Shown here: positions 1 to 8,908 of the stretch, one piece after another
Numbering within the stretch: position 1 is the stretch's first letter
Layout: the number at the start of each line of letters is the position of its first letter
Source: Ostreibacterium oceani
Lineage (GTDB): Bacteria; Pseudomonadota; Gammaproteobacteria; Cardiobacteriales; Ostreibacteriaceae
Direction: 5' to 3'
Assembly: GCF_009362845.1 (NCBI RefSeq)
Contig: NZ_WHNW01000005.1
Location: 47,008 to 111,007 of the forward strand
DNA length: 64,000 bases
Program-made: the position numbers and the translations under genes
Notes under the pieces: model-generated
What the model was told of the DNA's origin: nothing
What the model saw: the letters and a program-made list of their open reading frames with translations, nothing else
Database searches by the model: none

Positions 1-1
1 G

Positions 2-589
2 CAAAAAAAGCTGACCAACATGATTGTGACAAACGTCAAACGAACCAATCAAATTATCAGTGATATTTTGGGGTTATTCAAAGAGACCCAATCACGCCGC
101 GAATTATTGTCGGTTAATGAGACCTTGACACAATTTTGTCAGGATTTTTCACTCGCCAACAGTGAACGACGATTTGAGATTTATGTCACGGGTGAGAAAG
201 ATTTATCGTTGTATTTTATGTTTGATGCGGGGCAGTTTGACCAAGTGCTGTGGAATTTGGCGCAAAATGCGTTGAAATATGCTGGCGTAGATAATCTAAT
301 TATTACGTTGCAGTATCAATTGGCACCGTCACGGAAAAATATCTATATTGATGTGATTGATAATGGCAAAGGCATTCCTGCCGAAAAAATCCCGCATATC
401 TTTGAGCCGTTTTACACGGGTGGCACGAGCGGGTCGGGTTTGGGGCTTTATTTGGTTCGTGAGCTTTGTAGCGCGAATAATGCGAATATTGTCTTTATGC
501 CTTTTGAAGGTGATGATGCCTTTGGTGCGCGTTTTCGCATTGTAACGCAGACGTTTTTTTCTAAAAACACAAAGCCCAAAGCAGGCTAA
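2..589 (+). CDS. Sensor histidine kinase, C-terminal part (PilS-like)
   Basis: The reading frame is open from the window edge to TAA at 587-589, so the 5' part of the gene lies outside. The visible 195 residues hold the end of the dimerisation/phosphoacceptor helix region and a full HATPase_c domain: an N box (LWNLAQNALKYA), a G1 box (DNGKGIP), an F box (FEPFYTGG) and a G2 box (GSGLGLYL). The domain binds ATP and phosphorylates a partner response regulator. The next gene, 126 bp downstream on the same strand, is an NtrC-type regulator of PilR type, so this is most likely the PilS-like kinase controlling type IV pilus genes. The kinase family is certain from motifs; the PilS identity is inferred from the neighbour. 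The input domain and any membrane segments are not visible. Confidence 0.85.
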   Translation, partial: QKKLTNMIVTNVKRTNQIISDILGLFKETQSRRELLSVNETLTQFCQDFSLANSERRFEIYVTGEKDLSLYFMFDAGQFDQVLWNLAQNALKYAGVDNLIITLQYQLAPSRKNIYIDVIDNGKGIPAEKIPHIFEPFYTGGTSGSGLGLYLVRELCSANNANIVFMPFEGDDAFGARFRIVTQTFFSKNTKPKAG

Positions 590-633
590 AATGCCGTATA
601 ATGGCTATGATTGAGCGTCGTGATTAAAATTCG

Positions 634-665
634 TGATTAAGATAAAGCGATTAAGATAAAGCGAT
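634..665 (+). repeat. Short direct repeat between kinase and pilR
   Basis: The motif GATTAAGATAAAGC occurs twice in a row and is followed by a third partial GATTA. It lies in the 126-bp gap upstream of the regulator gene. It could be slippage-derived spacer DNA; no operator function can be assigned. Confidence 0.6.
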
Positions 666-715
666 TAGTAAGTAAACTAAGTCTGCATGTAATGCACCCA
701 AATTGTTAGGAAGCC

Positions 716-2350
716 ATGAGCAAAAAAACGGCAACAGCACTCATCGTCGATGATGAACAAGACATTCGTGAAGTAATCGAAATGGCCTTTATGGGCATTG
801 GCATTGACGCGGTGTTAGCACCGACGTTAAAAGAAGGCATTCGTTTGCTGAAAAAACACGAACAAATTGATTTTTGTATCACTGATATGCGATTGCCTGA
901 TGGGGATGGGTTGGATTTAGTCAAATATATTCAGCGCCATTTTCCGCAATTGCCAGTCTGTGTGATTACTGCGCATGGTAATGTTGAGTTAGCGGTCAAA
1001 GCATTAAAACTCGGTGCGTTTGATTTTGTGAACAAGCCGTTTGACCTTGACCAGCTGCGCTCGATGGCCAAATCGGCAATGACCTTAGTTGATACAAAAG
1101 ATGCACACAATAGCGACGATGGTATCGCCGCCAACACCAACGATGCAGGTCAGTCGCCGCGTCACGCAAGTGCGGTTAATATTATCGGCGACTCTGCTGT
1201 TATGAAAAAATTGGACGCGGTGATTAAAAAACTGGCGCGTTCACAAGCGCCTGTGTTTATCTATGGCGAATCCGGCACAGGAAAGGAATTGGTTGCGCGC
1301 AGTATCCATGCGCAATCGGCGCGGCGCAACGGTCCATTTGTCCCGGTTAATTGCGGTGCTATCCCTGAGAATTTGGTCGAAAGTGAATTTTTTGGCTATA
1401 AAAAAGGTGCATTTACTGGCGCAGATAAGGATTATCCTGGGTTATTTGTGTCGGCCAATGGCGGTACGATATTTTTGGATGAAGTGGCAGATTTGCCCTT
1501 ATCGATGCAGGTCAAACTGCTACGCGCAATCCAAGAAAAAGCCATACGCCCGATAGGGGGCAACCGCGAGCTAGCGATTGATGTGCGAATTCTATCGGCA
1601 ACGCATAAAAACCTCGAAAAAATGGTGGAATCCCATGAATTTAGAGAAGACTTATACTACCGACTCAATGTAATATCGCTAGGTATTCCACCGCTGAGAC
1701 GGCGTAATGGCGATATTGCCCTGCTGGCTGAATTCATTATTAAAAAAATGACCCAATCGTTAGGGAGTGATACGATTGTTTTATCGGATTGTGCGATTGA
1801 CAAACTAATGGCGTATGATTTTCCGGGTAATGTGCGCGAGTTAGAAAATATCCTTGAGCGCGCCGCCACGTTTTGCGAACATCAAACCATTACCGAGGCA
1901 GACATTCATTTAACCAGCCAAATGATCGAAGGCGAAGATAGCCTGAGTATTGATTTGAACGCAGCAATGGATACTGATTCACCTGTGGTGCCAGAGACTA
2001 AAGGGCAGCAGGCGAATCAAGCGCGGGTTTCCTCACAAACTGATCCGCAAAAACATCCACAGGCACAAAATGCAGGGCAGCAAAATGGCGCACAAACAAG
2101 TGTAAAAACAAATATGCAAACTCATCTGCAAACTCATCTACAAACGACAGAAAGCCCTCGCGATGATACCCATACCATCGATGTTGACGCGTTGCCCAAT
2201 GATTTAGATGCCTATCTTGAATCAATCGAGAAAAAAGCCATCCTTTCAGCATTAAAAGCAACCGATTACAATAAAACCAAAGCGGCAGAAAAACTGGGGA
2301 TTAGCTTTCGCGCATTTCGCTATAAATTACAGAAATATGACATTAAATAA
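716..2350 (+). CDS. pilR: Sigma-54-dependent response regulator, PilR-like
   Basis: A 544-residue NtrC-family activator. The N-terminal receiver domain (about 8-120) has the acidic pair D12/D13 and phospho-acceptor D57 in ITDMRLPDGDG. The AAA+ domain has Walker A GESGTGKE (184-191) and the sigma-54 contact loop GAFTGA (231-236). The C-terminal Fis-type helix-turn-helix ends ISFRAFRYKLQKYDIK, closely matching the PilR type. Once phosphorylated it should activate sigma-54 promoters, typically pilA. The start has a TTAGGAAG ribosome site at 706-713. An unusual Gln/Thr-rich linker (about 428-482) separates the AAA+ and DNA-binding domains and includes a 12-bp in-frame tandem repeat (2114-2137, QTHLQTHLQT). 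Family certain; PilR rather than another NtrC-type regulator is inferred from the HTH and the upstream kinase. Confidence 0.85.
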   Translation: MSKKTATALIVDDEQDIREVIEMAFMGIGIDAVLAPTLKEGIRLLKKHEQIDFCITDMRLPDGDGLDLVKYIQRHFPQLPVCVITAHGNVELAVKALKLGAFDFVNKPFDLDQLRSMAKSAMTLVDTKDAHNSDDGIAANTNDAGQSPRHASAVNIIGDSAVMKKLDAVIKKLARSQAPVFIYGESGTGKELVARSIHAQSARRNGPFVPVNCGAIPENLVESEFFGYKKGAFTGADKDYPGLFVSANGGTIFLDEVADLPLSMQVKLLRAIQEKAIRPIGGNRELAIDVRILSATHKNLEKMVESHEFREDLYYRLNVISLGIPPLRRRNGDIALLAEFIIKKMTQSLGSDTIVLSDCAIDKLMAYDFPGNVRELENILERAATFCEHQTITEADIHLTSQMIEGEDSLSIDLNAAMDTDSPVVPETKGQQANQARVSSQTDPQKHPQAQNAGQQNGAQTSVKTNMQTHLQTHLQTTESPRDDTHTIDVDALPNDLDAYLESIEKKAILSALKATDYNKTKAAEKLGISFRAFRYKLQKYDIK

Positions 2351-2455
2351 GTTGATTTCCCCTACTTTACAATACATCCGTTCGCGGTGCGCTGACGCAA
2401 AAAACACGTTCGTCGCAAAAAAACACGCTCGTCGCAAAGGCATGCACCCACTAAT

Positions 2456-3529
2456 ATGCGCTCACTGACCACAATGCAAACGCCGGTTCAGGCAGACAAC
2501 ATTATTTACTTAACGTCGCACCAGCAATTGACGGCCTTAGTCGAACAGCTATCACCGCCTTTTGTTGTCTTAGGTGAGGGGTCGAATGTCGTTTTTGTCG
2601 GAGATTATTCTGGTACCGTGGTTGTTAATCAGCTACCTGGTGTAACGATTATCGATGATAACGAATCAACGGTAACGGTGCTTGCTGGTGCGGGTGAAAA
2701 TTGGCATCATTTTGTTTGTCAGATGGCGGCGGCTGGTTATCACGGGCTGGAAAATCTAGCATTAATTCCGGGTACCGTGGGGGCGGCACCAGTGCAAAAT
2801 ATCGGGGCTTATGGTGTTGAGGTCTGTGAATTCATCGACTGGGTGGATGCTTTTGACTGGGTTGAGAAAAAATGGGTTAAGCTGTCTGCTGATGCCTGTC
2901 AGTTCGGCTATCGTGATAGCCTTTTTAAGCAAACAGCTCAACCAGACCGCTATCTGATTACCGCCGTTGCTTTTACCCTAAAAAAAACGTTTGAACCGGT
3001 GTTGACTTATCGTGAAGTGAATGCATGGTTTGCCGAGCAACCACCACAAGACGGAAACGCATTATTGTCTGCCATTGTCAGCATCCGCCAAGCCAAACTG
3101 CCTGACTATCGCTGTACACCAAACGCAGGTAGCTTTTTTAAAAATCCTGTCATTAGTGGTGCGCAGTATCGATTATTACAGGCAAATTACCCACAAATAC
3201 CGGGCTTTTTGCAGCCAATCACTCACGCTATGCCAGAAAATTCTGGGACTGATAATAGCGAACCGAACGTCAAAATCCCTGCCGCGTGGTTAATCGAGCA
3301 GATAGGCTTTAAGGGCATGGTTAAAGAAACGGGTGCGGGTGTTTATGAAAAACATGCCCTGATTTTGGTCAATACTGGGCAGGCGACGGGCAAAGCGATT
3401 TATGATTTGGCCCAAGAAATTAGGCAAAGCGTTGCCAAAACGTTTACAATAAATTTGCTACCCGAAGTGCGATTTATTGGTGATTTTGGGGGCGAGTTTG
3501 AGGGCGAGTTTGGGCGTAATGTCGGGTGA
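2456..3529 (+). CDS. murB: UDP-N-acetylenolpyruvoylglucosamine reductase MurB
   Basis: MurB reduces UDP-GlcNAc-enolpyruvate to UDP-MurNAc with NADPH and FAD in the cytoplasm, the second committed step of peptidoglycan synthesis. The FAD-binding motif GEGSNV is at 40-45, followed by LIPGTVGAAPVQNIGAYG. Active-site positions known from E. coli MurB are present: R153 in GYRDS, S226 in NAGSFFKNP, and E337 in PEVRF. Length is 357 residues, type I-like. The start is uncertain: there is no good ribosome site before ATG 2456, an alternative ATG lies at 2474, and the N-terminus lacks the usual NTF motif of the family. The gene is isolated from the dcw cluster 26 kb away. A diverged direct repeat (AAACACG.TCGTCGCAAA) precedes it at about 2402-2437. 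Confidence 0.95.
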   Translation: MRSLTTMQTPVQADNIIYLTSHQQLTALVEQLSPPFVVLGEGSNVVFVGDYSGTVVVNQLPGVTIIDDNESTVTVLAGAGENWHHFVCQMAAAGYHGLENLALIPGTVGAAPVQNIGAYGVEVCEFIDWVDAFDWVEKKWVKLSADACQFGYRDSLFKQTAQPDRYLITAVAFTLKKTFEPVLTYREVNAWFAEQPPQDGNALLSAIVSIRQAKLPDYRCTPNAGSFFKNPVISGAQYRLLQANYPQIPGFLQPITHAMPENSGTDNSEPNVKIPAAWLIEQIGFKGMVKETGAGVYEKHALILVNTGQATGKAIYDLAQEIRQSVAKTFTINLLPEVRFIGDFGGEFEGEFGRNVG

Positions 3530-3625
3530 GTTGAGCGTAAATTCAGCACAGAATAACTAGTGGGGAGCAATGAATAGACAAAGCAAAATCAAATGGTCAC
3601 GTAAAGAAATAAGGGGTAATAGCTA

Positions 3626-4300
3626 ATGATGCATGACGTTTCTGCGGTTATTTTTGACATGGATGGGGTTATTTTTGACTCCGAGCAAGTCTATTACGAT
3701 GCTTTTTTTATCGTGGCTAAAGAGCACGGACTCATGGCGACAGACGCCATGGTCAGAGAATTTGCGGGCAAGTCAAAATCAGGATGCCAGTTGATTTTAC
3801 AAAACTTATTAGACAATGATTTGGAAAAAACACAGCAGTTTTGGCAAGATTGGGGGCGCGCTCGTGATGCCTTATTACATGACAACGGCATGCCATTTAA
3901 GTCTGGTTTTGTCGAGCTACTGCAATCGATTACTGCCACAAACCGCGATGTAGCGATTGTGACATCGGCTGAGCGTGCGGATTTAGAGGATAACTTTCGT
4001 CGGACGAATACCACGTTGCTTGATACTTTCAAACATATCGTCACGATTGAAGCGGTAAAGCAGCCCAAGCCCCACCCAGAACCCTATGACAAAGCCATGC
4101 GTTATTTAGGTTATGCCCCTGAAAATTGCGTGGTGATTGAGGACTCAATTCCTGGGGTTAGTGCGGCGTTAGCCGCCAACGCTCAGACCATCATGATTAA
4201 TGATTATATGCAACCTGAGCCATCGCTCAGGGCGAGGTTGCTTCATTATGCAACGCATCACCAAGACATTTTGCAGTTTATGCAAACCAACGGCTTGTAA
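3626..4300 (+). CDS. HAD-superfamily phosphatase, beta-phosphoglucomutase-like
   Basis: A 224-residue HAD hydrolase with motif I DMDGVIFDSE (catalytic D11 and D13), a helical cap domain, motif II in IVTSAE, the motif III lysine in KQPKPHPEPY, and motif IV VVIEDSIPGVSAA. This arrangement is typical of the phosphoglycolate phosphatase/beta-phosphoglucomutase group acting on small phosphorylated metabolites. The substrate cannot be read from the sequence. AAGGGG at about 3610-3615 is a plausible ribosome site; ATG codons at 3626 and 3629 are both possible. It ends 12 bp before ubiE, so it may be co-transcribed with the ubiquinone genes. Confidence 0.88.
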   Translation: MMHDVSAVIFDMDGVIFDSEQVYYDAFFIVAKEHGLMATDAMVREFAGKSKSGCQLILQNLLDNDLEKTQQFWQDWGRARDALLHDNGMPFKSGFVELLQSITATNRDVAIVTSAERADLEDNFRRTNTTLLDTFKHIVTIEAVKQPKPHPEPYDKAMRYLGYAPENCVVIEDSIPGVSAALAANAQTIMINDYMQPEPSLRARLLHYATHHQDILQFMQTNGL

Positions 4301-4312
4301 CGGAGAAAAACC

Positions 4313-5056
4313 ATGACAGATAAAACCCATTTTGGCTATGAATATGTGGATAAAAAAGAAAAAGCCGCCAAAGTGTCCGCAGTATTTGACTCGGTAGCGA
4401 GTAACTATGATGTAATGAATGATGTGATGTCATTAGGTGTGCACCGATTTTGGAAGCATTTTAGTGTGATGCTAGCCGATGTTAGACAGGATATGGTGGT
4501 ATTGGACTTGGCTTCGGGGACTTGTGATTTGGCGATTCAAATGGGCAAAAAATTAGCCGGTACAGGTCGTCTAGTGGCATCGGATATTAATCCCAATATG
4601 CTTGCAAAGGGTAGAGATCGCATGGTTGATAAGGGGTTAATCGAAAACATTGAGTTTGTCGAAGCCAACGCCGAGCAATTGCCGTTTGCCGATAATACGT
4701 TTGATTTGGTGACGATGGCCTTTGGACTGCGCAATGTCACCGACAAAGATCAAGCCCTGCGTGAGATTTTTCGGGTACTAAAACCCGGTGGGAAATGTCT
4801 GGTGCTAGAGTTTTCTAAACCCAGCCATGCACCGCTCGAAACCCTGTACGATTTTTATTCATTTAATGTGTTGCCTAAGCTGGGTAAATGGATTGCCAAA
4901 GACGAAGCCAGTTATCGGTATTTGGCCGAATCGATTCGAATGCACCCTGACCAAGCGACATTGCAAGCCATGTTTGACCAAGCAGGCTTTTCGATGACGA
5001 AGTACCAAAACCTCACGGGCGGTATTGTCGCTATTCACCAAGGCATTAAAATTTAA
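4313..5056 (+). CDS. ubiE: Ubiquinone/menaquinone biosynthesis C-methyltransferase UbiE
   Basis: A 247-residue SAM-dependent methyltransferase that C-methylates the benzoquinol ring in ubiquinone (and demethylmenaquinol, if made). The N-terminus has the UbiE signature VFDSVASNYDVMND. Motif I reads DLASGTCD (65-72), a variant of the more usual DLAGGTGD. The family blocks MAFGLRNVTD and FRVLKPGGKCLVLEFSKP follow, and the C-terminus LTGGIVAIHQGIKI resembles other UbiE proteins. A GGAG ribosome site lies before the ATG. It is followed by ubiJ after 3 bp and then ubiB, the same order as in E. coli, implying one operon. Confidence 0.96.
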   Translation: MTDKTHFGYEYVDKKEKAAKVSAVFDSVASNYDVMNDVMSLGVHRFWKHFSVMLADVRQDMVVLDLASGTCDLAIQMGKKLAGTGRLVASDINPNMLAKGRDRMVDKGLIENIEFVEANAEQLPFADNTFDLVTMAFGLRNVTDKDQALREIFRVLKPGGKCLVLEFSKPSHAPLETLYDFYSFNVLPKLGKWIAKDEASYRYLAESIRMHPDQATLQAMFDQAGFSMTKYQNLTGGIVAIHQGIKI

Positions 5057-5059
5057 CGG

Positions 5060-5959
5060 ATGATGGCGTATTCGATCGTGGGTTCTCAATGTTTTGCGAG
5101 TCTGCTCAATATCGCATTGAGCCGCCATCAGCGCGAGTGCTGTGTAAAATCGAGTGACGGCAATTCCCGCGACGGTAATCCCTGCGACGACAATCCCCGC
5201 GATGGCAACCCTAGCCATCGCAATGGCAACCCTAGCCATCGCAATGGCAATCCTAGCCATCGCAATGGCGCTATAGATTTGTCACCGCTAGAATCCTTGT
5301 CAATTACGTTGGCGATTGATGAGCTACCTGCATCAATTGCGGTACGGTTTGTCAATGGTCGGGCAACCGCGATGTTAACAGATACGGCCACAGCAACAGA
5401 TATGACAACAGATACGAGAACCAGCGCTGAGGCAACAGATGTGGCGTTTTCAGGCAGTTTGTCAGCGATGGTTGCGTTACTGACGGGCGAGGTTGGTTTG
5501 GCTGATTCTGAGGTTTATATTACGGGGAAAATTGGCAGCGCCCAGCGTTTTCAAGCGGTTTTTTCGGCGTTAGCGGTTGATTGGCGTGATTTTTTTACAC
5601 GCCGTTTGCCTGAGACGATTTCAACGTTAGTTCCAGGCCTTATCCCTGATTTGATACCTGAGGCTATGCGTGATTCAATGCGAGATTCAATGCGTGATTC
5701 AATACGCGGCGAAGGTGCTAAAACCCACAAAGCTGCATTACAAAAAAGTCTGCATGCGTTTACCAGTGGCGCTCAGCTAGTCGATGCAGGCGCGACACAG
5801 TTAACACAATCTTTGCATGAATACGTAACCCAAGACAAAGCATGGGTGGTGCCCCGCGCGGAATTTCAAGCACTCAGCGGGTTAGTCGATACGCTGGACA
5901 GTCGATTAACCCAGCTGTTAAAGCAAATCGAATTAAATCAAACCAAGTCAGGAGAATAA
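5060..5959 (+). CDS. ubiJ: UbiJ-like ubiquinone accessory factor (SCP2 domain) with tandem-repeat insertions
   Basis: Lies 3 bp after ubiE and 3 bp before ubiB, the position of ubiJ, whose product binds hydrophobic ubiquinone intermediates through an SCP2-like domain and supports the Ubi complex. Residues about 130-185 (LTGEVGLADSEVYITGKIG, then a DWRDFF segment) fit the SCP2 core. The C-terminus, with an amphipathic helix ending LDSRLTQLLKQIEL, fits the UbiJ tail. At 299 residues it is about 100 longer than E. coli UbiJ. The excess is low-complexity repeat: residues 31-70 (D-G/D-N-P/S units then three GNPSHRN units), a Thr/Asp/Ala-rich stretch near 115-130, and three MRDS units from residue 203. 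Assignment rests mainly on synteny and the terminal domain. Confidence 0.75.
   Translation: MMAYSIVGSQCFASLLNIALSRHQRECCVKSSDGNSRDGNPCDDNPRDGNPSHRNGNPSHRNGNPSHRNGAIDLSPLESLSITLAIDELPASIAVRFVNGRATAMLTDTATATDMTTDTRTSAEATDVAFSGSLSAMVALLTGEVGLADSEVYITGKIGSAQRFQAVFSALAVDWRDFFTRRLPETISTLVPGLIPDLIPEAMRDSMRDSMRDSIRGEGAKTHKAALQKSLHAFTSGAQLVDAGATQLTQSLHEYVTQDKAWVVPRAEFQALSGLVDTLDSRLTQLLKQIELNQTKSGE
5150..5273 (+). repeat. In-frame minisatellite in ubiJ (15-bp and 21-bp units)
   Basis: Three diverged 15-bp units beginning GACGG/GACGA at about 5155-5199 run into three 21-bp units at 5200-5220, 5221-5241 and 5242-5262 (core GGCAACCCTAGCCATCGCAA). The last two full units differ at one base. All unit lengths are multiples of three, so the frame is kept. 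Confidence 0.9.
5666..5701 (+). repeat. Three 12-bp in-frame repeats in ubiJ
   Basis: ATGCGTGATTCA occurs at 5666-5677, 5678-5689 (one change) and 5690-5701, encoding MRDS three times. A fourth, changed unit starts at 5702. Confidence 0.9.
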
Positions 5960-5962
5960 CCG

Positions 5963-7585
5963 GTGATTCAAAACGTTGCGCGTTTTTTTAAGGTGTGGCA
6001 TACCTTAGCCAAGTACCGAATTGATGCGCTGATTCCAAAAACGAGTCGGCATGGTATGATTAAGCTCTTAGTCTTTATGATGCCTGTTGCTTGGTTTCGC
6101 CAGCCGTCGGAGTCACGCGCGGTACGTGTGCGTTTGTCGCTAGAGTCATTGGGGCCGATTTATGTCAAATTTGGACAGGCGTTATCGACACGCCCTGACT
6201 TATTGCCCCCTGATATTGCTGCCGAATTGGCAAAGTTACAGGATGATGTTGCGCCTTTCTCCAAAGAGTTAGCGATTGAAATTATAGAGAAAAGCTTAAA
6301 AACGCCTGTCGGTGAAGCATTTGCTTCGTTTAGTGACGAGGTGCTTGCATCAGCATCGATTGCACAAGTCCACACCGCGACACTGCACAGCGGCGAATCG
6401 GTGGTTGTTAAAGTGGTGCGGCCACAGATTGAACGCACCATTCGCAATGATTTGTGGCTGATGTATCGCTTTGCCAATGTCTTGCAACGATTGTCCAAAA
6501 ATATTCGGCGGCTGCATTTGCCCGAGGTGGTTAGCGAGTTTGATAAAACCATTATGGGCGAATTGGATTTGATGCAAGAGGCAGCCAATGCCAGTACGCT
6601 AAAACACAATTTCAAAGATTCAGATTTGCTTTATGTGCCAGAAATTTATTGGGATTATTGTGGTAAAAACGTACTGGTGATGGAGCGTGTATTTGCCGTC
6701 TCTATTGGCGATATGAAAACGCTGCGTGAAAAACGCGTGAATCTGAAAGAACTCGCTGCGCGTGGCGTGACTATATTTTTCACGCAAGTCTTTTACCATC
6801 AATATTTTCATGCAGATATGCACCCTGGCAATATTTTTGTTGACATCAGCGACCCCGAAAAACCCAAATACGTCGCCATTGATTTTGGTATTATGGGTAG
6901 TCTGAATGATCAGGATCAATACTACTTGGCGGAAAATTTTCTGGCCTTTTTTAACCGTGATTATCGCCGTGTTGCCAAGCTGCATATCGACTCAGGTTGG
7001 GTGCCTGCCAATGTTTCAGTGACTGATTTTGAAGCCGCTATTCGCAAAGCCAGCGAACCCATCTTTGGCAAACCGCTCAAAGACATTTCCTTTGCTCAAT
7101 TTCTGCTGACACTATTTCAAACGGCTCGCCGTTTTGAGATGGAGGTGCAGCCTCAGCTGGTATTGTTGCAAAAAACCTTTTTTAATATCGAGGGGTTAGG
7201 GCGTGTGTTGTATCCTGATTTGGATTTGTGGGAGACGGGTAAGCCCATTTTGGAAAAATGGATGAAAGACCGATTTGGCCTGCGTGCGATACTTAAACAA
7301 ATGCGTACGCATTCAGGTGAATATACCGAGGCGCTCACTCAATTGCCTTTGTTGATTAACCAGCAATTACAGCAAACACAACAGCAACAGCAACAACAGG
7401 AGCGCCGTCAACGTGCACAGTGGCGGCGAAGTCTTATCGTTGCGGCTAGTGTTGTGTTTAGTGCCTCGGCTTGGTTGATTTTTCAGCCGAGTTTGTGGGC
7501 AGAACCCTATTCACGGTATTTTTTGGGTGGTGTGATTGTTTTGATGGTATGGCAATTGCGTCGTGGGCTAAAAAGTGAGGCATAA
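5963..7585 (+). CDS. ubiB: UbiB, ABC1/ADCK-type atypical kinase for ubiquinone synthesis
   Basis: A 540-residue UbiB-family protein needed for ubiquinone production, acting as a membrane-anchored atypical kinase/ATPase. The family hallmark KxGQ motif is K69-F-G-Q72, followed by ALSTRPDLLP. Further motifs are ASIAQVHTA (Ala-rich nucleotide loop), VVVKVVRP with the invariant lysine, ADMHPGNIF (catalytic loop) and AIDFG (metal binding). Two C-terminal transmembrane segments (about 490-508 and 516-532) match E. coli UbiB. A short polyglutamine tract (nt 7361-7399) sits before the first helix. Start is GTG 5963 with AGGAG at 5950-5954. It is the third gene of the ubiE-ubiJ-ubiB operon. Confidence 0.95.
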   Translation: MIQNVARFFKVWHTLAKYRIDALIPKTSRHGMIKLLVFMMPVAWFRQPSESRAVRVRLSLESLGPIYVKFGQALSTRPDLLPPDIAAELAKLQDDVAPFSKELAIEIIEKSLKTPVGEAFASFSDEVLASASIAQVHTATLHSGESVVVKVVRPQIERTIRNDLWLMYRFANVLQRLSKNIRRLHLPEVVSEFDKTIMGELDLMQEAANASTLKHNFKDSDLLYVPEIYWDYCGKNVLVMERVFAVSIGDMKTLREKRVNLKELAARGVTIFFTQVFYHQYFHADMHPGNIFVDISDPEKPKYVAIDFGIMGSLNDQDQYYLAENFLAFFNRDYRRVAKLHIDSGWVPANVSVTDFEAAIRKASEPIFGKPLKDISFAQFLLTLFQTARRFEMEVQPQLVLLQKTFFNIEGLGRVLYPDLDLWETGKPILEKWMKDRFGLRAILKQMRTHSGEYTEALTQLPLLINQQLQQTQQQQQQQERRQRAQWRRSLIVAASVVFSASAWLIFQPSLWAEPYSRYFLGGVIVLMVWQLRRGLKSEA

Positions 7586-7600
7586 GGCGCTCAAGACAGG

Positions 7601-7927
7601 GTGTTGAGCGATAGGGCGCAGATTCAAAATCGAAGCAAGTCGTTTAAAGCCAACGCTGTACAGCTTGCGCTGTTACACAACCTATTGGCAATCGATGCAG
7701 ACACAGCAAAGCAGCGCGTCTTATTTATTGGCGATTCGCATAATGACGCGGTTATGTTTAATTATTTTGATTTATCGGTGGGTGTGGCGAATGTGATGGA
7801 TTGTATCGAGACCCTGGCGCACCGACCTAAATACATCACGCAACAAACCGAAAGACAGGGTTTTGTTGAACTGGCTGAGTGGTTATTGGATAATCAATCA
7901 GATGAAGAAAAACATCATTTAATTTAA
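7601..7927 (+). pseudogene. C-terminal fragment of a HAD-IIB (Cof-like) phosphatase
   Basis: The 108 codons from a possible GTG at 7601 encode only the last third of a Cof/sucrose-phosphatase-type HAD hydrolase: KANAV, then VLFIGDSHNDAVMF, then LSVGVANV. Full family members have about 250-280 residues, and the catalytic N-terminal DxD motif and cap domain are missing. There is no room for them, since ubiB stops 15 bp upstream. It is therefore a truncated remnant, possibly expressed as a stub. No full-length parent is in the window. Confidence 0.75.
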
Positions 7928-7958
7928 TGAGTACTCAAAATATATTGGAGAGATTTGT

Positions 7959-8846
7959 ATGAAACTGGAAAAAGCATACGCAGAAGATATCAAATCTTAC
8001 ATTACTGCTTATGAGGCTGATCAACAATTTAAAATAGGTAAGATAAAGTCAAAGTTTAACTTTAAATGCCCCGGTAACGACTGTCTTGCTCCCGTCACAT
8101 GCGCTAACTTAGATCGTCCAGATCGTCTAAGAAAACGAGAGCCTTATTATAAAGTTGTCGGTGAGCACAGTGCTGAATGTGATTTAGCTAAAGATATCAA
8201 TATCCAAAGTCATGCTGCAAGCATGTGCCAAGATATCTATGGTGAGAGCGACCCGTATTATAAAGGCATCCGTCGTCTAGACCTACAACTTCCAAGCACT
8301 AAACGACTAGCACGTGATGACAATAATGATCAGACGATGAATGCAACGGAAACGTCAAGACATACACATGAAACTGAATCAGGCAAGCGTAAAAATCAGC
8401 CCAGAATTCGACTGTCATCATTAATTGATACATACTTAAACGAAGAGTTCTTTGAATTACAATTACCAGCCATAGGCGTCATAAATAGTCGTGATTTATT
8501 TTTTGAAATCAATGGTCAGGACATAGGGGGGCTTGAAGATTATTTTCGAATTTTTTATGGCAAAGCATGGTTTAATAAGAAAGAAAAAGGCTACTCTGTC
8601 GTGTTTGACAAAACACTTACACACGGAGAAACCACCCAAAGACCTTCAACCTATATACCCATCAGTGTTATTGAGTCTTCTCCTTTTAAGCATTTCAATT
8701 TAAGTACGATGGAAAAAATAGCTGATAACAGACCTAAAGATGTTTTTGTACTTTCAGAAACAGGTCCTCGTGTTAAAAATGGCTACATCAATCTGTGGTG
8801 CGAAGGCATTATGTACATTGATTATCGATTGATAAAACCTCGGTAA
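7959..8846 (+). CDS. Unknown protein with N-terminal Cys/His cluster
   Basis: A 295-residue soluble protein I do not recognise. Residues 37-74 contain C37, C42, C48, H70 and C74, spaced like a zinc-binding module; the pattern recalls the CPxC...HxxxC modules in some nuclease-like proteins, but this is only an analogy. The middle (about 110-140) is charged and polar, and the C-terminal half has aromatic-rich strands (LWCEGIMYIDYR). A good ribosome site (GGAGAG) precedes the ATG. It sits between a HAD fragment and a decayed MFS gene, in a stretch that looks more A+T-rich than the ubi genes, suggesting lateral origin. Confidence 0.6.
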   Translation: MKLEKAYAEDIKSYITAYEADQQFKIGKIKSKFNFKCPGNDCLAPVTCANLDRPDRLRKREPYYKVVGEHSAECDLAKDINIQSHAASMCQDIYGESDPYYKGIRRLDLQLPSTKRLARDDNNDQTMNATETSRHTHETESGKRKNQPRIRLSSLIDTYLNEEFFELQLPAIGVINSRDLFFEINGQDIGGLEDYFRIFYGKAWFNKKEKGYSVVFDKTLTHGETTQRPSTYIPISVIESSPFKHFNLSTMEKIADNRPKDVFVLSETGPRVKNGYINLWCEGIMYIDYRLIKPR

Positions 8847-8908
8847 ATGAATCCACAAATAACCGATAGCATTAGCCCCCTGCCAACAACTCCCTCGGAA
8901 ACTCACTC

